Source of the DNA: Bacteroidia bacterium
Lineage (GTDB): Bacteria > Bacteroidota > Bacteroidia > Cytophagales > Cyclobacteriaceae
Length of the DNA stretch: 15,685 nt
Assembly (NCBI GenBank): GCA_016650355.1
Contig: JAENVX010000129.1
Span: forward strand, 1 to 15,685
Direction of reading: 5' to 3'
Part shown: positions 6,503 to 13,123 of the stretch, one piece after another
Position numbering within the stretch: position 1 is the stretch's first letter
How the letters are laid out: each line of letters begins with the position of its first letter
Notes under the pieces: generated by a model
The model's database searches: none
What the model saw: the letters and a program-made list of their open reading frames with translations, nothing else
What the model was told of the DNA's origin: nothing
Translations under genes and position numbers: made by a program

Positions 6503-8203
6503 ATGAAAAGATACTTCTTCTTGCCAATAATTATTTTGTTATTCTCTTGTGCCGAAAAAAGAACACCTGCCGATATGGTGATCCTGGGTGGAAATATCTA
6601 CACCGCCAATAAAGATAACTCCATGGTAGAAGCAGTGGCTGTTATTGATGACAAGATTGTTTATGCAGGAAATGTAGCTGGCGTAGAAAAGTTTAAAGAT
6701 GAATCGACACAACTCCTTGACCTTGAAGGCAAGACCATGACACCTGGTTTTATTGAAGGTCATGCACATTTTTTTGGTGTTGGATATTTTGAATTAGACC
6801 TCGATTTAATGAAGGCCAAAAATTATGATGAGATAGTGGAAATGGTTCGCCTTGCGGCTGAAAAGGCAGAACCGGGTCAATGGATTTTAGGAAGGGGTTG
6901 GCATCAGGATAAATGGGACCATTTGCCAGAGAATATGATACAAGGCTTTCAGACGCATGATAGGTTGAGTGCCGTTTCTCCTAATAATCCTGTTGCGCTT
7001 GAACATGCAAGTGGACATGCTGTTCAGGTAAATGCTAAAGCTATGGAAATAGCAGGCGTAAACCAGTTATCGAAAGAAAGTGCACGTGCGATATCTGAAG
7101 AGGGAGGCGAGATTATCCGGGATAAGAACGGAAACCCAACAGGTATATTTAATGAGCTTGCAACTGGACTGATCTATAAACATATGCCCGTAGCTGATGA
7201 CGAGCGCGATCGGCAAGCGATAGATTTGGCCATAAAGGCATGCTTGCGTAATGGTATTACTAGTTTTCATGATGCCGGTGTTACGCGCAGAAATATTGAG
7301 TTATTCCGGCAAGCCAAAAGAAATGGGCTTCTTGGCGTCCGCCTTTATTTGATGTTGGGTGGAGATGACAAAGCCCTTGTGCATGAATGGCTGAAGCGGG
7401 GACCTGAAATTGATTCTACCAATTGGCTAACGATTCGATCCATCAAACTTTATTGTGATGGTGCATTAGGTTCAAGGGGTGCGTGGTTGCTGGAACCATA
7501 CACTGACCGAGTTGATTTTTATGGAATGTCCACTTTATCGATGGACTCAGTAGTTAAAATATCTCGATTAGGACTAAAGAATGGATTTCAAGTTTGCTCG
7601 CATGCCATTGGCGATCGGGCAAATCGTGAAATACTTGATCGATACGAAATTGCTTTTAAGGAAAACTCAGAGGTAATCGATCATCGATTTAGGATTGAAC
7701 ACGCTCAGCATCTTCATCCAAATGATATTCCAAGATTTGCTCAGTTGGGAGTACTTCCAGCTATGCAAGCTGTTCATATGTCCTCAGATCGCCCGTGGGC
7801 AATTGATAGGTTGGGAGAAAAAAGAATTAAGGATGGTGCTTACATGTGGCAATCGCTTTTGAAGACCGGAGCTAAAGTAATTAATGGAACAGATGCTCCT
7901 GTCGAACCCATCAATCCAATTGCAAGTTTTTACGCCTCTGTTAGTCGCAGAACATTGAAAGGTGAACCAGAGGGCGGCTATGAGGCTGAAGAGAAAATGA
8001 CGCGTGAGCAAGCCCTTATTTCGTATACATTAGATGCAGCCTATGGTGCCTTCGAAGAAAAAATTAAGGGTTCTATTGAAGTTGGAAAATTAGCTGACTT
8101 CACCATATTTTCTCAGGATATTATGACCGTTGAGGAGAATGATCTATTGAAGACAGAAGTAATGATGACAGTAGTTGGGGGAAAAATACTGTTCAAAAAA
8201 TAA
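6503..8203 (+). CDS. YtcJ-type metal-dependent amidohydrolase, predicted lipoprotein
   Basis: This 566-residue protein belongs to amidohydrolase family 3. The start FFLPIIILLFSC gives a lipobox cysteine at residue 16, so the mature enzyme should be lipid-anchored outside the cytoplasm. The composite beta domain (DMVILGGNIYTANKDN, VIDDKIVYAG, TPGFIEGHAHF) leads into the metal-binding HxH at 87-89. Further expected metal or active-site positions are K315 in IKLYCDG, H367 in SHAIGD, H400 in IEHAQH and D464 in GTDAPVEP. The C-terminus closes the beta domain (GSIEVGKLADFTIF). Related enzymes hydrolyse N-substituted formamides, hydantoin-like compounds or other amides; the substrate cannot be told from sequence. 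It is monocistronic, divergent from the LtaS-like gene, and ends on a shared terminator that begins within its own stop codon. Confidence 0.9.
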   Translation: MKRYFFLPIIILLFSCAEKRTPADMVILGGNIYTANKDNSMVEAVAVIDDKIVYAGNVAGVEKFKDESTQLLDLEGKTMTPGFIEGHAHFFGVGYFELDLDLMKAKNYDEIVEMVRLAAEKAEPGQWILGRGWHQDKWDHLPENMIQGFQTHDRLSAVSPNNPVALEHASGHAVQVNAKAMEIAGVNQLSKESARAISEEGGEIIRDKNGNPTGIFNELATGLIYKHMPVADDERDRQAIDLAIKACLRNGITSFHDAGVTRRNIELFRQAKRNGLLGVRLYLMLGGDDKALVHEWLKRGPEIDSTNWLTIRSIKLYCDGALGSRGAWLLEPYTDRVDFYGMSTLSMDSVVKISRLGLKNGFQVCSHAIGDRANREILDRYEIAFKENSEVIDHRFRIEHAQHLHPNDIPRFAQLGVLPAMQAVHMSSDRPWAIDRLGEKRIKDGAYMWQSLLKTGAKVINGTDAPVEPINPIASFYASVSRRTLKGEPEGGYEAEEKMTREQALISYTLDAAYGAFEEKIKGSIEVGKLADFTIFSQDIMTVEENDLLKTEVMMTVVGGKILFKK

Positions 8204-8229
8204 AAAGTCCCAAGGATCTGGGACTTTTT
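8202..8229. terminator. Bidirectional intrinsic terminator
   Basis: A perfect 10-bp stem is formed by AAAAAGTCCC (8202-8211) and GGGACTTTTT (8220-8229), with an 8-nt loop that can add one more A-T pair. Because the arms carry A5 at one end and T5 at the other, each strand has a GC-containing stem followed by a T run. It lies between convergent genes and overlaps the amidohydrolase stop codon (8201-8203), so it probably ends both transcripts. Confidence 0.85.
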
Positions 8230-8249
8230 ATTCGATAAATCCAATCTCT

Positions 8250-8642
8250 TTATAAGAGAAATTTACGAGCTCTTTCCATTAACATATTCCGGTCAGCGGT
8301 AATCGTTGGATCACTATAGATACGAGAAGATAGTTCACTGACTACACCCTTCTTATATCCTAATTTCTGTGCAATTTGTTCACAAAAATGAACTTCGCTC
8401 TTAAATACCTGCCCATCACTTTTCATTAGCTGGATAATGTAGTAAAGGTTTTCAAATCGTTGGTCTTCAGAAAAAGCTGAAAGGTCCCCAATAGGTTGAG
8501 GGGATTTTAGCATTTTTTCGATTTCTTCTTTTGGTACGCCATTTGATTTTCCAATCATGTGGATGACATTAGCCTCTTTTTCGGCTATTTTATTATCACT
8601 GGCTGCCAGGTTTATCAAAATGTTAAGCTGTTCTGCAATCAT
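8250..8642 (-). CDS. TerB-like small helical protein
   Basis: This 130-residue, cytoplasmic-looking, all-helical protein matches the TerB domain pattern. Two copies of the acidic motif D-x-x-(I/V)-x-x-x-E are visible: D16-NKIAEK-E23 and D76-GQVFKS-E83, each at the start of a helix, as in the metal-binding TerB fold. Length is close to a stand-alone TerB domain. Classical TerB belongs to tellurite-resistance (ter) operons, but no other ter gene is nearby. Single TerB-like genes are common in Bacteroidetes and usually have no known function, so tellurite resistance should not be assumed. The start ATG at 8640-8642 lies about 12 nt from a predicted transcription start. It diverges from the GIN-domain gene and converges on the amidohydrolase. 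Confidence 0.75.
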   Translation of the reverse strand: MIAEQLNILINLAASDNKIAEKEANVIHMIGKSNGVPKEEIEKMLKSPQPIGDLSAFSEDQRFENLYYIIQLMKSDGQVFKSEVHFCEQIAQKLGYKKGVVSELSSRIYSDPTITADRNMLMERARKFLL

Positions 8643-8659
8643 AAAAATTATAATTTGTG

Positions 8660-8667
8660 CAAAAATA
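8660..8667 (-). promoter_or_regulatory. -7 promoter element of the TerB-like gene
   Basis: On the minus strand this reads TATTTTTG, an exact TAnnTTTG match. It predicts a start near 8655 and a leader of only about a dozen nucleotides. The nearest upstream TTTG on that strand (8677-8680) is too close to be a normal -33 element. Confidence 0.4.
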
Positions 8668-8737
8668 CGTTCTATACAAACGAAATTTAACGAAAAAACT
8701 GATAATTCTTAGTCGCATCGGAAAAAATCCTGCATTG

Positions 8738-8767
8738 TTTGATCTTATCAAGCAACCCTTATTTTCG
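8738..8767 (+). promoter_or_regulatory. Promoter of the GIN-domain gene
   Basis: TTTG at 8738-8741 is followed after 18 bp by TATTTTCG at 8760-8767, which matches TAnnTTTG at all but one position. This is the best-spaced -33/-7 pair in the window. It predicts a start near 8773 and a leader of about 25 nt before the ATG at 8798, which also argues against a start farther upstream. Confidence 0.5.
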
Positions 8768-8797
8768 CACAATGTCTTTACTGCAAAACCTGGAATA

Positions 8798-9478
8798 ATG
8801 AAAGTAATAATCTCCTTCTTAATGTTTTTGACCTCAACCAGTCTTGTTTTGGCACAGGAAAGTGAAACCCGAGCGATTGATTCCTTTCGTGGAATAAAAG
8901 CCAGCGAAGCTATTGATGTGTACCTTAAGAAAGGAACCAAAGAAAATGTCAGAGTGGAAGTCTCTGGAACAAGCCTCAACAATGTTATCACTGAAATTTC
9001 CGGTACCTATTTGAAGATTCACATGCGTGAGGGAAATTACAAGAACAGAAACGTTAAAGTCTATGTCACCTATGTAACCTTGGAAAAAATTGCGGCCAGC
9101 TCAGCATCTAATGTTTTTTCTGAGGATCGCATTAAAGCTGGGACTTTCAAGATAGATGTTTCTAGTGCTGCCTCAGTCGAGGTTAAGCTTGATGTTGAAG
9201 ATCTTACGGTGGACGTTTCAAGTGCTGGCGATGCTGTTCTGGAAGGAAAGGCAAATTCCCTAAGCGTAGAGGCAAACAGTGCAGGTGAAATTGATGCGTA
9301 TGCACTTGAGGGCGGTGTAGTGCGCGCAAGTGCAAATAGTGGAGGCAGCGTGAAAGTTAACGTCACAAAGGAATTGGATGCCCATGCCAACAGCGGAGGG
9401 AGTATTCGATACAGAGGAACCCCCTCCAAAACAAATACAGGCGCCAACAGTGGGGGGTCAGTAAAAAAATCGAATTAA
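8798..9478 (+). CDS. Secreted GIN-domain (DUF2807) repeat protein
   Basis: This 226-residue protein has a signal peptide (KVIISFLMFLTSTSLVLA, cut near AQ at 19-20) and a DUF2807 domain, named the putative auto-transporter adhesin head GIN domain. The frame is open from 8657, but the ATG at 8798 is preferred because it directly precedes the signal peptide and follows a promoter. The opening FRGIKASEAIDVYLKKG is typical of the family. From residue 101 a short turn motif recurs seven times: SSASN 101, SSAAS 122, SSAGD 141, NSAGE 160, NSGGS 180, NSGGS 198, NSGGS 217. The roughly 19-residue period suggests a stacked beta-helix. Cell-surface or periplasmic location is likely; adhesion is only the family's tentative label. 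The C-terminus is short and basic (VKKSN), with no sorting domain. Confidence 0.85.
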   Translation: MKVIISFLMFLTSTSLVLAQESETRAIDSFRGIKASEAIDVYLKKGTKENVRVEVSGTSLNNVITEISGTYLKIHMREGNYKNRNVKVYVTYVTLEKIAASSASNVFSEDRIKAGTFKIDVSSAASVEVKLDVEDLTVDVSSAGDAVLEGKANSLSVEANSAGEIDAYALEGGVVRASANSGGSVKVNVTKELDAHANSGGSIRYRGTPSKTNTGANSGGSVKKSN

Positions 9479-9584
9479 AATGAAGGTGGGTTTGTTTAAT
9501 TTTCTAACAACTCCGATGATCGAAGAATCTAGTTCAACGCATTGATTCGGAGCACTTAATAACAGCAGAATCCTAATATAGTCG

Positions 9585-9752
9585 TTATTTTCTAATTAAT
9601 ACGCGACTGGGTTGCATCAGCTTTCCATCTTGTTTATTGCGTTCCCAATTCAATTGCGCAATGGAAAAATTTTTGATGTACGATGCTTCTGTCGTATTGA
9701 TTGTAGTCCAGATTGCTTTCTTTAGCTTGAAGTTTATCATAGCCATTTTCAT
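9585..9752 (-). CDS. Possible small basic protein of 55 residues, unidentified
   Basis: On the minus strand an ATG at 9750-9752 opens a 55-codon frame ending with TAA at 9585-9587. The product is lysine- and asparagine-rich and strongly basic. Fragments include INFKLKKAIWTT, TEASYIKNFSIAQLNW and LMQPSRVLIRK. It has mixed, protein-like composition with two tryptophans, no low-complexity runs, no signal peptide and no membrane segment. Alternative in-frame ATGs at codons 3 and 5 would shorten it slightly. I found no TAnnTTTG element upstream and do not recognise a family. The frame stays open for some way upstream without another ATG, so it could also be the remnant of a longer gene or chance. 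Conservation in related genomes would decide. Confidence 0.35.
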   Translation of the reverse strand: MKMAMINFKLKKAIWTTINTTEASYIKNFSIAQLNWERNKQDGKLMQPSRVLIRK

Positions 9753-9932
9753 TTCCGTATTAAGACGAGAAAGAAGGAAGTTTAGTTTGCAAAAGTGATG
9801 ATTTTGTTTCCTGGCGATGGAAAAAAGTAGGGCCTCCAGCTGGTATTTAACTTCCTCCCGTTTCTAACGGGTATCAGCGCAATCGATTAAAGAACCAAAA
9901 ATTATCTAATTTTTATTTTTTTGTTAAAAATC

Positions 9933-9948
9933 GGGTAATATTTTACCC
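9933..9948. promoter_or_regulatory. Operator-like palindrome before glutamine synthetase
   Basis: GGGTAA (9933-9938) and TTACCC (9943-9948) form a perfect inverted repeat with a 4-bp spacer, TATT. Its centre lies about 41 bp upstream of the predicted start of the glutamine synthetase transcript, the position typical of class II activator sites, and no -33 element is present. The 6-4-6 geometry is like CRP/FNR-family sites, but the sequence is not a known NtcA, TnrA or GlnR site. The regulator is unknown. Confidence 0.4.
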
Positions 9949-9967
9949 TCAATACTAAATATTCCCC

Positions 9968-9975
9968 TATTTTTG
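9968..9975 (+). promoter_or_regulatory. -7 promoter element of glutamine synthetase
   Basis: TATTTTTG is an exact TAnnTTTG match. It predicts a transcript start near 9981 and a leader of about 25 nt before the ATG at 10007. No TTG lies at the usual -33 spacing. Confidence 0.5.
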
Positions 9976-10006
9976 GCGCCATCAACATCTAAAATAAACA
10001 CACTCT

Positions 10007-12169
10007 ATGGCGCAACTACGATTTCAAGCTTTAAAAAACTTAAATGAACGTCCCAAAATTCATGTCGAATCTACTCCTCCAAACATTTCAAAGGTATTTG
10101 GAGAATATGTATTTGGCATGGAAGAAATGAGGGCCACATTAGCCCCTGCTGTTTTCAAGAAGGTAAGCAATGCGATAAGGAATCATGAAAAAATTGATGA
10201 GACCACTGCAGATGCCGTTGCTTCTGCAGCCAAGTCTTGGGCAATTGGAAAAGGTGCGACACACTTCACGCATTGGTTTCAGCCGATGACTGGAGGAACT
10301 GCCGAAAAGCACGACTCATTCTTTGATGCACTTTCTGGTATTGAAAAATTTAAAGGAAGTGAATTAGTTCAGCAGGAGCCTGATGCTTCTTCATTCCCAA
10401 GTGGCGGAATCAGGAGCACATTTGAAGCTCGTGGCTATACAGCATGGGACCCGACTTCACCCATGTTTTTATACGGAAAGACACTTAGTATTCCAACTAT
10501 ATTTGTTTCTTATACAGGCGAAACGCTTGATACGAAATCGCCACTATTAAAAGCTCTTAAGGCTGTTGACCTATCTGCCACTAAAGTTTGCCAGCTATTT
10601 GACAAGGAGGTTCAACATGTAGTTGCTTCCCTTGGGGCTGAGCAGGAGTATTTCGTGGTTGATAAAGCCTTGTTTAATGCACGCCCTGATCTGGTAATGG
10701 CTGGAAGAACTGTATTTGGTCATGCACCAGCACGTGGGCAGCAATTGGAGGATCATTATTTTGGAACCATCCCATCGCGTGTCTACGATTTCATGCGCGA
10801 TTTTGAAATTGAAAGTTGGAAACTTGGCATACCTGTACGGACCCGTCACAATGAAGTTGCACCAAGCCAGTTTGAAGTAGCTCCATTATTTGAAGAAGTA
10901 AACGTTGCCAACGATCACAATCAGTTGATGATGGATGTGATGAGTCGCGTTGGAGAGAAGCATAACCTAAAAATTCTTTTTCATGAAAAACCATTTGCAG
11001 GTTTAAATGGTAGTGGTAAACACAATAACTGGTCTCTTATTACCGATACAGGAGTGAACCTCTATGCACCCACTAGTTCAGCGCGCGATAACTTACTCTT
11101 TTTGACTTTCTTCGTCACAACAATCAAAGCAGTACATGAGCATGCAGATTTGCTAAGAGCAAGTATAGCAAATGCCGCCAATGACTTCCGACTTGGCGCT
11201 AATGAAGCACCTCCTGCAATCATGTCTGTATTTATCGGCTCACAAATGACTGCCGTATTGGATGAATTGGAGAAGAAGGGGAATGTGAAGATTGAGAAGG
11301 GGGATAACATGTATATGAAATTGGGAATCGATCAGATTCCTGAAATCATTTTGGATGCAACAGATCGCAACCGTACTTCACCATTTGCCTTCACAGGAAA
11401 TAAATTTGAATTCCGTGCAGTTGGTGGTAGCGATAATTGCGGAACACCCATGACAGCCTTGAATCTTATTGTGGCTGATCAATTGGATAAATTCCATGAC
11501 TCAGTTACTAAAGAAATAGCCAAGGGAACCGAAAAGCGCTTGGCCATTGTAAACGTATTACGCAAATATATTAAGGAGTCGAAGGATGTTCGCTTTGAAG
11601 GAGATGGATATTCTGAAGAATGGGTTAAAGAAGCAGCTAAGCGTGGATTAGGCAATGTTAAAAATATGCCACGCGCAGTAGATGCATACTTGTCAAAGAA
11701 ATCTCTTGACCTTTTTGAGAGACACAGTATATTTAGCCATAAGGAAGTTGAGGCTCGCAATGAGATAAAGCTTGAGAGCTATATTAAGAAGGTGCAGATC
11801 GAGGCCCGTGTAATTGGTGACTTAGCGATCAATCACATAATCCCAACTGCCATTGCGTACCAAAACAAATTAATATCCAATGCCAATGGATTGAAAGGAT
11901 TGGGTGTTGATAATAAAGCAGTTGTTGATACAATTAAAGAAATCTCGGAGCATATCGAAGGAATAAAGTCAGGTGTTCGTAAAATGGTTGATGAACGCAA
12001 GCGCATCAATAAGATAACGGATACTCATAAGCGGGCCTATGCATATTGCGATGATATTAAAGATACTTTCTTTGAGAAAATTCGTGATGCAGTAGACAAA
12101 CTTGAGTTGGTGGTGGATGACGAAGATTGGCCATTGGTGAAGTATCGCGAAATGTTATTTCTGAGATAA
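10007..12169 (+). CDS. glnN: Glutamine synthetase type III
   Basis: This 720-residue cytoplasmic enzyme makes glutamine from glutamate, ammonia and ATP, the entry step of ammonium assimilation. The length and the GSIII-specific N-terminal region (ATHFTHWFQPMTGGTAEKHD at 84-103, then FEARGYTAWDPTSPMF at 139-154) separate it from the roughly 450-residue type I enzymes. Catalytic motifs include GAEQEYF at 210-216, HNEVAPSQFEVAPLFEE at 281-297, the ATP-binding signature KPFAGLNGSGKHNNWS at 328-343, and RNRTSPFAFTG with FEFRAVGG at 454-474. The C-terminal 200 residues are helical, as expected for the type III insert and tail. No gap or frameshift is seen. It is a single-gene unit with its own promoter, an operator-like palindrome upstream and a strong terminator downstream. 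Some databases use glnA for this gene. Confidence 0.97.
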   Translation: MAQLRFQALKNLNERPKIHVESTPPNISKVFGEYVFGMEEMRATLAPAVFKKVSNAIRNHEKIDETTADAVASAAKSWAIGKGATHFTHWFQPMTGGTAEKHDSFFDALSGIEKFKGSELVQQEPDASSFPSGGIRSTFEARGYTAWDPTSPMFLYGKTLSIPTIFVSYTGETLDTKSPLLKALKAVDLSATKVCQLFDKEVQHVVASLGAEQEYFVVDKALFNARPDLVMAGRTVFGHAPARGQQLEDHYFGTIPSRVYDFMRDFEIESWKLGIPVRTRHNEVAPSQFEVAPLFEEVNVANDHNQLMMDVMSRVGEKHNLKILFHEKPFAGLNGSGKHNNWSLITDTGVNLYAPTSSARDNLLFLTFFVTTIKAVHEHADLLRASIANAANDFRLGANEAPPAIMSVFIGSQMTAVLDELEKKGNVKIEKGDNMYMKLGIDQIPEIILDATDRNRTSPFAFTGNKFEFRAVGGSDNCGTPMTALNLIVADQLDKFHDSVTKEIAKGTEKRLAIVNVLRKYIKESKDVRFEGDGYSEEWVKEAAKRGLGNVKNMPRAVDAYLSKKSLDLFERHSIFSHKEVEARNEIKLESYIKKVQIEARVIGDLAINHIIPTAIAYQNKLISNANGLKGLGVDNKAVVDTIKEISEHIEGIKSGVRKMVDERKRINKITDTHKRAYAYCDDIKDTFFEKIRDAVDKLELVVDDEDWPLVKYREMLFLR

Positions 12170-12193
12170 TTCCTAGACTAAAGTCATCAGACT

Positions 12194-12226
12194 ATGCCGG
12201 CTGTACTTGATGCAGCCGGCATTTTT
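12194..12226 (+). terminator. Intrinsic terminator of glutamine synthetase
   Basis: A perfect 10-bp, GC-rich stem is formed by ATGCCGGCTG (12194-12203) and CAGCCGGCAT (12213-12222), with a 9-nt loop. It is followed by T residues at 12222-12226, starting 24 bp after the glnN stop codon. The T run overlaps the stop codon of the convergent hydrolase gene (12225-12227). The minus strand lacks a T run after the stem, so its effect on that gene is uncertain. Confidence 0.85.
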
Positions 12227-13118
12227 ATTGACCAGAATTGATTACGGGATGACCTGGTAATAAATCGATAATACCCTCTCTTATAAGTTCTGGGCGTGAC
12301 CATGGTACAAAGTGATTCATATCCTCAACCAGTACAATTTTTAATGGAGCATTTACGATCATCTGTTTTGCAAATTCCACATTTCCAGGTGGCACAAGGC
12401 TATCTTTCTTACCCTGGATTACAATGGTAGGCGTGGTTAAACTTTTCCATAGTGGAAGCATGTCTTGAAGTTCAGGTTTTAGCTTATAGATTTCATCGTT
12501 GGATGCGCGCATAGACCTTGGTAAAATCCATTTCAAAAATGGTGTTGCCAGTGGTGCGCGAAACCATGTTTCATGAGGTTCAAGTTCAGGGTCAACCGAT
12601 CCGGCAACAATTACCAACCCATCTATAAGTTCAGGGTAGTCGATTGCCATTCGCGCAATAAGAGGACCGCCTAGCGAATGCCCAACTAAAATAACTGGCC
12701 TGTTATTTTTGTGTTTTTCTAGAAGTGGCTTCAAACAGGCAGCCTGTTTCTGAAGGGAAGGTTCGGCATTACCAAAATTTGAATGTCCAAATCCAGGTCT
12801 GTCAACGGAAATCATTTGTGTCTTCCTTAGAAGCGAAGTATCACCGAGAAAATCAATAAAGGCACTTAAGGAGCCAGGTGAACCATGGACAAAAACAACA
12901 AGGGGAAGGGTTTCATCCCCTGCTTTTAAATAGGTAATTACACGGTTTCCTATATTGTAGGAGTGTAACGTGCCCTTGACTTTTTTTTCGGAAAAATACT
13001 GATCAATTTCCGATTTACTCATTCGGAATTGCATGCAGGAATCTAAAAAGAGGAGACACCCTCCCAAAATGAATAATGAAATGACCCACTTACGGGAAGC
13101 AATCCACCATGGGCTCAT
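12225..13118 (-). CDS. Alpha/beta hydrolase, probably membrane-anchored
   Basis: This 297-residue alpha/beta-hydrolase-fold enzyme has the oxyanion motif VFVHGSPGS at 75-83, the nucleophile elbow GHSLGG with S148, the acid D239 in GKKDSLVP and the general base H269 in EDMNHFVPW: a complete Ser-Asp-His triad. An N-terminal hydrophobic stretch (VISLFILGGCLLFLDSC, residues 12-28) is either a membrane anchor or a lipoprotein signal with C28 or C21 as the lipid site; D at -2 of C28 makes the lipobox imperfect. The substrate is not predictable; esterase, lipase, epoxide hydrolase and peptidase activities all occur in this fold. The gene starts 5 bp after the stop of the S41 protease gene, so the two are almost certainly co-transcribed and may both act in the cell envelope. 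Confidence 0.88.
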   Translation of the reverse strand: MSPWWIASRKWVISLFILGGCLLFLDSCMQFRMSKSEIDQYFSEKKVKGTLHSYNIGNRVITYLKAGDETLPLVVFVHGSPGSLSAFIDFLGDTSLLRKTQMISVDRPGFGHSNFGNAEPSLQKQAACLKPLLEKHKNNRPVILVGHSLGGPLIARMAIDYPELIDGLVIVAGSVDPELEPHETWFRAPLATPFLKWILPRSMRASNDEIYKLKPELQDMLPLWKSLTTPTIVIQGKKDSLVPPGNVEFAKQMIVNAPLKIVLVEDMNHFVPWSRPELIREGIIDLLPGHPVINSGQ

Positions 13119-13123
13119 AGTGA

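Larger units (their letters stand above)
9479..10006. other. 528-bp stretch without a large gene, upstream of glutamine synthetase
   Basis: This is the largest gap in the window. It holds a weak bulged hairpin just after the GIN-domain gene (CTCCGA 9511-9516 with TCGGAG 9547-9552, no T run), a possible 55-codon minus-strand ORF (9585-9752), a small hairpin CCCGTT-TCT-AACGGG (9857-9871), an AT-only inverted repeat AAAAATTA-TC-TAATTTTT (9897-9914), and the palindrome and -7 element of the glutamine synthetase promoter (9933-9975). I see no tRNA, known riboswitch or mobile-element end. Confidence 0.6.

Noticed and set aside
8245..8259. Inverted repeat TCTCTT-TAT-AAGAGA at the end of the TerB-like gene
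   Set aside because: It is short, AT-rich and overlaps coding sequence; the strong terminator at 8202-8229 explains termination here.
8250..8642. A tellurite-resistance locus based on the TerB-like gene
   Set aside because: No other ter gene (terC, terD, terZ) is present; lone TerB domains are common and functionally undefined.
8657..8797. A 47-residue N-terminal extension of the GIN-domain protein
   Set aside because: It would bury the signal peptide inside the protein and overlaps the predicted promoters of both divergent genes.
9070..9447. A 125-codon minus-strand frame opposite the GIN-domain gene
   Set aside because: It is a shadow of the S/A/G-rich repeats of the real gene, with biased, alanine-serine-rich composition and no start signals.
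9935..9946. Reading the glutamine synthetase palindrome as an NtcA, TnrA or GlnR site
   Set aside because: The GTA/TAC spacing is 6 instead of the NtcA spacing of 8, and the TGT/ACA ends of the TnrA/GlnR boxes are missing.
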